Source: Clostridia bacterium
Lineage (GTDB): Bacteria; Bacillota_A; Clostridia; Christensenellales; Aristaeellaceae
Length of the DNA stretch: 5,171 bases
NCBI GenBank assembly: GCA_017938785.1
Contig: JAGBAU010000322.1
Coordinates: 1 to 5,171, forward strand
Reading direction: 5' to 3'
In this document: positions 1 to 4,643 of the stretch, in pieces
Layout: every line of letters starts with the position of its first letter
How positions within the stretch are numbered: the stretch's first letter is position 1
Position numbers and translations under genes: made by a program
The notes under the pieces: generated by a model
Seen by the model: the letters and a program-made list of their open reading frames with translations, nothing else
Database searches by the model: none
Told to the model about the DNA's origin: nothing

Positions 1-204
1 AGACATGCCGGATTCCGATTCGGCCTTGTACAGGCGCTCGAATTCGGCGCGGTGGTGCAGTTCATCGTTGGCCAGGGAGTTGAGCATGGCGATGGTTTCC
101 TCGCTCTTGCTCACTCGTGCAGCACGGCGGTAGAAGGATTCGCCGCGGCGTTCCATTTCGATGGCGATGCGCAGTCCTTCCAGATCACTGAATACATGGA
201 ACAT
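1..204 (-). CDS. Rubrerythrin-like (ferritin-like diiron) protein, N-terminal part, truncated by window edge
   Basis: Reading leftward from an ATG at 204-202 gives 68 codons, open to the window edge. The start is supported by a GGAGG site at 212-216 (written CCTCC on the plus strand), 7 bases upstream. The sequence is all-helical in character and carries the two half-motifs of a ferritin-like four-helix bundle. In helix 1, Glu18 and Tyr25 fit the E-x6-Y pattern (EMERRGESFY). In helix 2, Glu48 and His51 fit ExxH (ANDELHHRAEF). In this family these supply one set of the diiron ligands; the second set would lie in the missing C-terminal half. Known members reduce hydrogen peroxide or store and sense iron in the cytosol of anaerobes. 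The class is well supported, but the exact subfamily and any rubredoxin domain cannot be judged from this part. It forms its own unit, separated from yhaM by a terminator and a promoter. Confidence 0.8.
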   Translation of the reverse strand, partial: MFHVFSDLEGLRIAIEMERRGESFYRRAARVSKSEETIAMLNSLANDELHHRAEFERLYKAESESGMS

Positions 205-257
205 ATCTTTTTCCTCCGAAAAGGGTTGGTGTTTTGTGCACACTGAAAGAAGTTACT

Positions 258-286
258 ATTATAACCCATTTAAGTGTACATCAAAA
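258..286 (-). promoter_or_regulatory. Probable promoter of the rubrerythrin-like gene
   Basis: On the minus strand a perfect TATAAT (258-263) lies 17 bases from a weak -35 candidate TTTTGA (281-286). An alternative -35, TTGATG at 279-284, would give a short 15-base spacer. The predicted start near 251 leaves a leader of about 47 bases. The -10 is convincing; the -35 is not. Confidence 0.55.
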
Positions 287-304
287 AAGGGGGATTTGCA
301 AGAG

Positions 305-337
305 AAAAAACGGATGTTCAAAATAAACATCCGTTTT
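305..337 (-). terminator. Rho-independent terminator of yhaM
   Basis: A perfect 12-bp inverted repeat (307-318 with 326-337, arms AAAACGGATGTT / AACATCCGTTTT) closes a 7-base loop. Read leftward it ends in six T (plus-strand A at 305-310, partly in the stem). It begins 10 bases after the yhaM stop codon. The T-run after the stem is longer on the minus strand, so minus is the working direction. Confidence 0.85.
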
Positions 338-347
338 GTGGGTTGAA

Positions 348-1313
348 TTATTCTTCGCTCTGGCGCACAGGGCTTTCCTTGCGGCGGTACAGGCGGCGCT
401 CCAGGCTCCAGATGCGCTCGGTGAAGCCGCCGGGCTGGGCGTTTTTGAGTGCACGGGTCATCTCAAACATGCGGGCGTCCAGAAGGTCCAGGGTGTGCAG
501 AACCTCCGCCTCCGGGAACATGGGCGGCTTGGGGCTGCCGTATTCGGGCAGGTCGTGATGGGAGAGGATCATGTGCTCCAGCATCATCAGAAGCTCAGGC
601 CGGGTGCCCAGCTCCTTGCCCAGGCGGGCGATTTCCGCTACGCCGCCCACCAGGTGGCCGATGAGCAGGCCCTCGGCGGTGTAATCGGAAACCATGCCGA
701 TTTCATCGGAAGCCATCTCGTTGATCTTGCACAGGTCGTGCAGAATGACGCCGGCGGCCAGCAGGTCTGCGTCCAGCTGGGGATAGATTTCGCACACGTG
801 CTTTGCCATGCGCAGCATGGTGCTGGTGTGGTGCAACAGGCCGCTGCGCTCCGCATGATGCAGCTTGGACGCGGCGGGATAGTAGTCGAGCTTATCGCCG
901 CACAGCTCCAGGCGACGGAGTACCAGTTCTTTGAGCTGGGCATCTGCCATTTCGTTTATGCGTTCCAGGATTTCGTCCTTCATTTCGTGGGGCGGCTGGG
1001 GTGCGCAGGGGGCGAGAGCTTCCATATCGAAATCGTCCGCTTCCGTAGCGGGGCGCATCTTGTCCACACGCAGCTGGGGACGGCCGTTGTATTCAAGCAT
1101 GACGCCGCGCACGCGCACAACCTGGGCAACGGCGGGCGGCGGAGTGAGCCCGTCCCACATCTTGGCGTTCACTTCGCCGGAGATATCGCACAGGGTCATA
1201 TCCAGATATTTGCCGCCGTTGGAGCTGGTCTTCTGGGCGGCGGCACGGGTGAGCAGGAAGCCGTCGAAGCCCTGGTTTTTGATCATGCCGGCAAGCTGCG
1301 GCTGCTGTTTCAT
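348..1313 (-). CDS. yhaM: 3'-5' exoribonuclease YhaM family (OB-fold plus HD domain)
   Basis: A complete protein of 321 residues, close to the roughly 314 of Bacillus subtilis YhaM. Family members are cytosolic, metal-dependent 3'-5' exoribonucleases acting in RNA turnover. An N-terminal nucleic-acid-binding OB-fold spans about residues 15-90 (FLLTRAAAQKTSSNGGKYLD, then SGEVNAKMWD and VVRVRGVMLEYNGRPQLRV). An HD phosphohydrolase domain follows at about 145-290. Candidate metal ligands are His161 (SGLLHHT), His192-Asp193 (VILHDLCK), His220, His252/His253 in ILSHHDLPEYGSPKPPM, and Asp279 in the LLDARM segment. The SHH..PE.GSPK.P block is characteristic of the family. The HD motif reads HDLCK, where I recall HD(I/L)GK as commoner; this is not expected to remove a ligand. 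The ATG start is supported by a CGGAGG site 8 bases upstream. The gene has its own promoter and terminator, so it appears monocistronic. Confidence 0.93.
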   Translation of the reverse strand: MKQQPQLAGMIKNQGFDGFLLTRAAAQKTSSNGGKYLDMTLCDISGEVNAKMWDGLTPPPAVAQVVRVRGVMLEYNGRPQLRVDKMRPATEADDFDMEALAPCAPQPPHEMKDEILERINEMADAQLKELVLRRLELCGDKLDYYPAASKLHHAERSGLLHHTSTMLRMAKHVCEIYPQLDADLLAAGVILHDLCKINEMASDEIGMVSDYTAEGLLIGHLVGGVAEIARLGKELGTRPELLMMLEHMILSHHDLPEYGSPKPPMFPEAEVLHTLDLLDARMFEMTRALKNAQPGGFTERIWSLERRLYRRKESPVRQSEE

Positions 1314-1345
1314 GTTGAAATCCTCCGTTTCAAATGCTACTCTCT

Positions 1346-1375
1346 ATCATAAACTGAGCGCCTGCCCTCTGTCAA
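1346..1375 (-). promoter_or_regulatory. Promoter of yhaM
   Basis: On the minus strand a consensus -35 TTGACA (1370-1375) is separated by 18 bases from a -10 TATGAT (1346-1351). The leader would be about 25 bases, just enough to hold the ribosome binding site at 1322-1327. It is divergent from the membrane-operon promoter, with only 13 bases between the two -35 hexamers. Confidence 0.8.
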
Positions 1376-1388
1376 GCGGAAACGGCCC

Positions 1389-1417
1389 TTGTGTTTGATT
1401 TGGATTTTGGCTATAAT
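1389..1417 (+). promoter_or_regulatory. Promoter of the three-gene membrane operon
   Basis: TTGTGT (1389-1394), a 17-base spacer, then a perfect TATAAT (1412-1417). The predicted start near 1424 leaves a leader of about 20 bases that contains the strong AGGAGGT ribosome binding site at 1434-1440. No other promoter of this quality is seen before the downstream genes. Confidence 0.75.
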
Positions 1418-1445
1418 GATAGCAAACCATTTCAGGAGGTGCGCT

Positions 1446-1937
1446 ATGCCCGAGGGAAAGATCACCCGGCAGCGGGTGAGGGATCATCTGCGCAGGTTAT
1501 GGGCCGTGTATTTGATCGGCGTAGCGGCGCTGTGCTTCCTGAATCATCTGGTATTCACCATGACCCGCCCGGGCTACAGCGATGATGAAACGCTGAAGAT
1601 TATGCTGCTGAACACGGGTATTCCGATTGAGGAAGCGAAGCTCCTGGAAAAGGTGGAAAACCTGGGCTTCCGAACGGTGGAAACGGTGGAACTGACCGTT
1701 GCGCCGGAGGACGCAACCTCCCGCATGCTGCTGATTACCCAGCTGGTTTCGGGATACGGAGATATCTATATCACCGATGAGGCCGGGCTTTCTGTGCTCA
1801 ATGAGCGCGAAGCCTGCCATACCGTCCGGGAGGTGCAGGATGGCTTGCACCTGGTGGTCATCAGCAACGGAACGAATGTGGAAAGCGCGCTGGATGCGCT
1901 GGATATTCTGGCCGAAGAATTGGAGAATGAGAAATGA
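1446..1937 (+). CDS. Unrecognised single-pass membrane protein with an outside domain
   Basis: 163 residues. ATG 1446 is chosen because AGGAGGT (1434-1440) lies 5 bases upstream; a longer reading from the TTG at 1389 would start inside the promoter. A basic N-terminus (KITRQRVRDHLRR, residues 5-17) precedes one hydrophobic helix at about 19-38 (LWAVYLIGVAALCFLNHLVF). By the positive-inside rule this is an uncleaved anchor leaving about 120 residues outside the cell. The outer domain alternates predicted strands and helices. It contains SRMLLITQLVSGYGDIYITD (92-111), which loosely resembles the 'GxxDxYI' stretch of extracellular solute-binding proteins, though the domain is far too short for a complete one. 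I do not recognise the family. It heads the operon and its TGA overlaps the next ATG by 4 bases, implying coupled translation and a joint role with the next gene. Confidence 0.85.
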   Translation: MPEGKITRQRVRDHLRRLWAVYLIGVAALCFLNHLVFTMTRPGYSDDETLKIMLLNTGIPIEEAKLLEKVENLGFRTVETVELTVAPEDATSRMLLITQLVSGYGDIYITDEAGLSVLNEREACHTVREVQDGLHLVVISNGTNVESALDALDILAEELENEK

Positions 1938-2422
1938 AACAGATTGTTGCACATAAGAAAATCGGTACCCTGCACGGCATCCTGCTGGTGGTGGGATTGA
2001 TGGTCGTGCTGGTATTGCTCAACTATGTGGTGCTGGGTTTCCTGGCAACCCGCATCGGAAACGGCGCATCCTCCATTGCCTTCTGGGTGCTGGGCGGATT
2101 GATCGCCTGGGGCGTGCTGCGCATCTATATTGTGAAATACAGCTACGAGCTGGGCGATGAAGTGCTGCGCCTGACCCGCGCCTACGGCAAGCGTGAGCGC
2201 TATATTGAGGACATCTACCTGAGCAACCTGCTGTTCCTGGGCACTCCGGAGGATGCGATGAAGCGCTTCCCCAATGCAAGACGCGTAAAGGCTGTGCACG
2301 CAAAGGGTGATTATCCCGTGGTTGCCGTGGGATATAAAGCTTCGGACGGAAATCACGTTGCGCTGATTCAGGCCAACGATGAACTGAAAAACGCGCTGCG
2401 TGCACGCATCAAGGCGAAGTGA
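1934..2422 (+). CDS. Unrecognised two-helix membrane protein, possibly with a PH-like cytosolic domain
   Basis: 162 residues, starting in an ATGA overlap with the upstream gene; GGAGA at 1922-1926 serves as ribosome binding site. Hydrophobic helices lie at about 14-37 and 46-67 with a very short outside loop, so both ends are predicted to be cytosolic. The C-terminal part (70-162) has a strand-rich pattern: YSYELGDEVLRLTRAYGKRE, then IEDIYLSNLLFL, then PVVAVGYKASDGNHVALIQA, ending in a helix (NDELKNALRARI). Two anchoring helices followed by strands and a final amphipathic helix is the layout of bacterial PH-like (bPH) membrane proteins. This is an inference from pattern, not a recognised match. 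It probably acts with the preceding gene at the membrane. The stop (TGA 2420-2422) overlaps the ATG of the relic that follows by one base. Confidence 0.85.
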   Translation: MKQIVAHKKIGTLHGILLVVGLMVVLVLLNYVVLGFLATRIGNGASSIAFWVLGGLIAWGVLRIYIVKYSYELGDEVLRLTRAYGKRERYIEDIYLSNLLFLGTPEDAMKRFPNARRVKAVHAKGDYPVVAVGYKASDGNHVALIQANDELKNALRARIKAK

Positions 2423-2513
2423 TGAAGATTTATGACCGCACCGGGGATTGATGGATGAATTATTTGTTCATAGCGGCATGGACATGAACCGTCTGAAAGT
2501 CGTGGAGGAATGA
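2422..2513 (+). pseudogene. Collapsed copy of the downstream gene (both ends kept, middle deleted)
   Basis: From ATG 2422 the frame reads MKIYDRTGD and stops at 2449-2451; the intact downstream protein begins MRIYDR. In another frame, from about 2442 to the stop at 2511-2513, the sequence reads RGLMDELFVHSGMDMNRL then KVVEE. Aligned with residues 237-259 of the downstream protein (REHLDALFVRSGMDMDRM, then ELMKE), 12 of 23 positions are identical. The relic therefore holds the first 6 and last 23 or so codons of a second copy, joined near 2439-2442 by a deletion of about 690 bases that also shifts the frame. Divergence of the retained ends implies that the duplication is older than the deletion, or that the two copies were distinct paralogues. 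The line 2461-2520, mostly relic, is about 43% GC, similar to the downstream gene. The relic also supplies that gene's GGAGG. Confidence 0.8.
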
Positions 2514-3317
2514 ATGAGAATATACGACCGCTACAAGCTGGATTCTTCAGAGGAACGCCAAAGGCAAGTGGACGGGATTGCAAAAACGCGGCGCGGGATT
2601 AGGCAGGATTACAACGTTATACAGAACTGTGCGGCGATTAGCTTTGCTGTTTTCTTTGGTATTCTGGTTGTTCTGTGGCTGTTCGAGGACGCCTTTTTGG
2701 ATGCTGTTTTTACAGGCCTGTGCATTCTGCTGGGAATAGCCTTTGTTGCCAGCCTTGTTTCGCTGATATTCCTGGGGAAAAAGGGCGATGATACGGAACT
2801 GGATTTGTATATCTACGGTATGAAGAACGGCAGGTTTCTGCTGCTGAATCAGCTGTATGAAACGCTGGAAAGAATTGATCCCGCAGAGGTCAAGGAAATC
2901 CGTATTCTTTCGGCGATGCGTCCGCTCACTAGGCAAAGGAGGATTGGCGGCAGGAGGGGTCGCCGCAATAAAGAATACACCCATTATGAATACTTCGGGG
3001 AAAAGCGGGCAAACGGAAGAATCAGATCCTATCCCATGGCTGTGCTTTGCACCGGGAAGAAGAGAATCAACTGGAAAAATATCGATGATCCGATTTGCCA
3101 CCGACAGTTGAATCATCTGCTGAGCTTCGTTCCCATGGGCGATAAGGAAGAGCACTTCGTGTATTTGCTGCAGAACAGCCGCTGTCCGGTGGTGGTCGCA
3201 TCGAAGGTTTACAGGCGTTATCGTGAGCATCTGGACGCTCTCTTTGTCCGCAGCGGTATGGATATGGACCGGATGGAGCTTATGAAGGAGAATCCTGAAC
3301 AAAAGATCATCGGATGA
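2514..3317 (+). CDS. Unrecognised two-helix membrane protein with a large cytosolic domain, lower GC
   Basis: 267 residues. ATG 2514 directly follows the relic stop (TGAATG); GGAGG at 2504-2508 is 5 bases upstream. An amphipathic, charged N-terminal segment (1-37) precedes two hydrophobic helices at about 40-57 and 63-88, so both ends are predicted to be cytosolic. The C-terminal domain (about 90-267) contains an arginine-rich stretch at 136-151 (RPLTRQRRIGGRRGRR) followed by a Tyr-rich segment (KEYTHYEYFGEKR). Later come VYLLQNSRCPVVVASKVYRR and a C-terminal helix. No catalytic motif is evident and I do not recognise the family. Sampled lines (2581-2820) average about 47% GC, against roughly 55-73% in single lines sampled from neighbouring genes, which suggests a different history or weak selection. 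A second, broken copy lies just upstream. It is the last gene of the operon; its stop codon falls inside the terminator stem. Confidence 0.85.
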   Translation: MRIYDRYKLDSSEERQRQVDGIAKTRRGIRQDYNVIQNCAAISFAVFFGILVVLWLFEDAFLDAVFTGLCILLGIAFVASLVSLIFLGKKGDDTELDLYIYGMKNGRFLLLNQLYETLERIDPAEVKEIRILSAMRPLTRQRRIGGRRGRRNKEYTHYEYFGEKRANGRIRSYPMAVLCTGKKRINWKNIDDPICHRQLNHLLSFVPMGDKEEHFVYLLQNSRCPVVVASKVYRRYREHLDALFVRSGMDMDRMELMKENPEQKIIG

Positions 3318-3336
3318 GAATCCGATGATCTTTTTT
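3301..3336 (+). terminator. Strong terminator shared by the membrane operon and tmcAL
   Basis: A perfect 15-bp inverted repeat (3301-3315 with 3320-3334; core GATCATCGGAT) closes a GAGA tetraloop (GNRA type) and ends in six T at 3331-3336. On the minus strand the stem is followed by only four T, but it sits directly at the tmcAL stop (3335-3337), so it probably stops both convergent transcripts. The operon's last stop codon (3315-3317) lies at the top of the stem. Confidence 0.9.
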
Positions 3337-4498
3337 ATGTGCGTATAAACTTCTGTGTGAATTCCTGTCCTGCTTTGCGCTCGGCGGATTCGTTGCATTG
3401 CAGTGCGCGCAGGTCGGTGGCGCGGCATTCCAGATGGAAGATTTCATTATCTTGCAGCTTGGCTGCATCGGATACGATGGGCAGGGCGCTCCTTGACTTC
3501 AGTTCCGCCAGCAGGGGCCGGGCGTCCTCGCGCATGCCGAGGATACGGGCGTATTCTGGCAGGGGATGACGGCTTTGCAGTTCACGGCCTATGCCCAGCA
3601 GCGCATGGGCGCAAAGGCGGGCGATGCGGGCGCGGGTGTAGCGCTTGCACTTGAGCATGTCGATCAGCTCTTCCTGCGAGGATGCTTCCCGTACGCAGCG
3701 TGCGATGCGCTTTTCCAAACCTTCCGCCACGCCGGGCAGGCATGCGATTTCATCCTCCGTCATGCTGCGCAGGGTGTGCAGCAGCAGGTCGTCTGGAGCG
3801 TGCATCTGTGCGATGCGGGGAAGGTGTTCGCGCATGGCTTGCGGTACAGCTTCGGCAGGATTCTCTCCCCGATGTACGGCGTCGCGGATAGCCGAAGCCG
3901 ATGCGAAGGTTCCGAGGGCGCTGTCATGGTAGCCGCCGATGCGGGGGATGACCACGGGTTGCATGTTCAGCTTCAATTCCCGGATGGCGCGGATGTATTC
4001 CACACCCAGGGTCAGGTTGGGGGCGTTCAGCTTGTCTGCATCCAGTCCGAGGTGCTGCGCCAGGGCTTCGCCCCGGGCCCTGGCATGGGATTTGCCCTCG
4101 GAAAGCTTTGACTGGACGGCACGGGAGATTTCTTTGGGCTCATGTTCGCGAAGATCCGCCAGCCGTTCCAGCAGCGCCAAATCCGCATCTTCACTTCCGA
4201 AGGAGAGGAAATCACAGCCCAATTTGCCCAGCACAGTCACGCCGCCCCGGGCGAAGTAGTCCGCCGTGTTCACCGCCCACAGCGCGGGCAGCTCGAATAC
4301 GGCGTCCGCGCCGCAGGCAAGCGCGGCCCGGGCGCGGGTCCACTTGTCCAGGCAGGCGACTTCGCCCCGCTGGGTATAGCTTCCGTCCATGCATACCACG
4401 ATATAATCACAGCCGGTTTTCTTCCGGGTTTCGGCGATATGATGGGCATGCCCGTTGTGGAAGGGATTGTATTCGGCGATGATGCCGGCGATCTTCAT
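3335..4498 (-). CDS. tmcAL: tRNA(Met) cytidine acetate ligase (TmcAL, formerly YlbM)
   Basis: A complete protein of 387 residues (B. subtilis TmcAL is about 415). The enzyme uses ATP and acetate, through an acetyl-adenylate, to make N4-acetylcytidine at wobble position 34 of elongator tRNA(Met); it is cytosolic. The N-terminal nucleotidyltransferase fold is clear. GIIAEYNPFHNGHAHHI (5-21) holds the HxGH nucleotide-binding motif (His14, His17), followed by GSYTQRGE (39-46), FELP (68-71) and SFGSE (99-103). Further family blocks are APNLTLGVEYIRAI (159-172), RIGGYHD (186-192) and the ASASAIR segment (199-205). The C-terminal half keeps EGLEKRI (259-265), LKCKRYTRARIAR (282-294) and ARILGM (317-322). 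The ATG start has GAGGTGA at 4505-4511, 6 bases upstream. It is convergent with the membrane operon and divergent from tdk; neither arrangement indicates shared function. Confidence 0.95.
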   Translation of the reverse strand: MKIAGIIAEYNPFHNGHAHHIAETRKKTGCDYIVVCMDGSYTQRGEVACLDKWTRARAALACGADAVFELPALWAVNTADYFARGGVTVLGKLGCDFLSFGSEDADLALLERLADLREHEPKEISRAVQSKLSEGKSHARARGEALAQHLGLDADKLNAPNLTLGVEYIRAIRELKLNMQPVVIPRIGGYHDSALGTFASASAIRDAVHRGENPAEAVPQAMREHLPRIAQMHAPDDLLLHTLRSMTEDEIACLPGVAEGLEKRIARCVREASSQEELIDMLKCKRYTRARIARLCAHALLGIGRELQSRHPLPEYARILGMREDARPLLAELKSRSALPIVSDAAKLQDNEIFHLECRATDLRALQCNESAERKAGQEFTQKFIRT

Positions 4499-4525
4499 CT
4501 GCGTTCACCTCGATTTGCTGCATCC

Positions 4526-4554
4526 ATTGTACCCGAAAACCAGCCGGAGGGCAA
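4526..4554 (-). promoter_or_regulatory. Promoter of tmcAL
   Basis: On the minus strand TTGCCC (4549-4554), a 17-base spacer, then TACAAT (4526-4531). The predicted start near 4519 leaves a leader of about 20 bases containing the GAGGTGA site. The -35 overlaps the left arm of the inverted repeat at 4550-4562. Confidence 0.7.
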
Positions 4555-4595
4555 GAAAAAGCGAATCAATGCCCACAGACTTGCTTTTTTTTGCC
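4550..4595. repeat. Imperfect inverted repeat spanning both -35 boxes of the tmcAL/tdk promoters
   Basis: GGCAAGAAAAAGC (4550-4562) and GCTTTTTTTTGCC (4583-4595) are complementary at 12 of 13 positions, the exception being a G:T pair, separated by 20 bases. The arms overlap the tmcAL -35 on the left and the tdk -35 on the right. It could be an operator or simply A/T-rich promoter DNA. It is not a good terminator, because the T-run is inside the stem. Confidence 0.4.
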
Positions 4596-4609
4596 GGATG
4601 TTATATAGT
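4581..4609 (+). promoter_or_regulatory. Probable promoter of tdk
   Basis: TTGCTT (4581-4586), a 17-base spacer, then TATAGT (4604-4609). An overlapping alternative -10, TATATA at 4602-4607, would have a 15-base spacer. The predicted start near 4616 gives a leader of about 28 bases with AGGAGAG at 4629-4635. Confidence 0.6.
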
Positions 4610-4643
4610 GGATTCAATATCCCCATACAGGAGAGATGCTTCA

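Noticed and set aside
249..264. Possible PerR box upstream of the rubrerythrin-like gene
   Set aside because: One half (TTATAAT on the minus strand) matches, but the other half (GTAACTT against ATTATAA) does not; it is better read as the -10 box.
336..1352. Long open frame on the plus strand opposite yhaM
   Set aside because: It is the antisense of a clearly recognised exoribonuclease, runs through that gene's terminator and promoter, and its translation is a low-complexity His/Gly/Ala/Gln-rich product typical of a shadow frame.
1389..1445. N-terminal extension of the first membrane gene from a TTG codon
   Set aside because: It would begin in the -35 box, has no ribosome binding site, and ATG 1446 has an ideal AGGAGGT.
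2451..2513. The 20-codon frame as a genuine small protein gene
   Set aside because: Its sequence is explained as the C-terminus of a deleted copy of the downstream gene, and it lacks a ribosome binding site of its own; a role in coupling is noted separately.
2547..3428. Long open frame on the minus strand opposite the third membrane gene
   Set aside because: It has no ribosome binding site, crosses the shared terminator into the 3' end of tmcAL, and lies opposite a gene with a good ribosome binding site and membrane helices.
4551..4594. Terminator-like hairpin with a run of eight T
   Set aside because: The T-run lies inside the right arm, not after it, no plus-strand gene ends just upstream, and the T-run sits within the tdk promoter.
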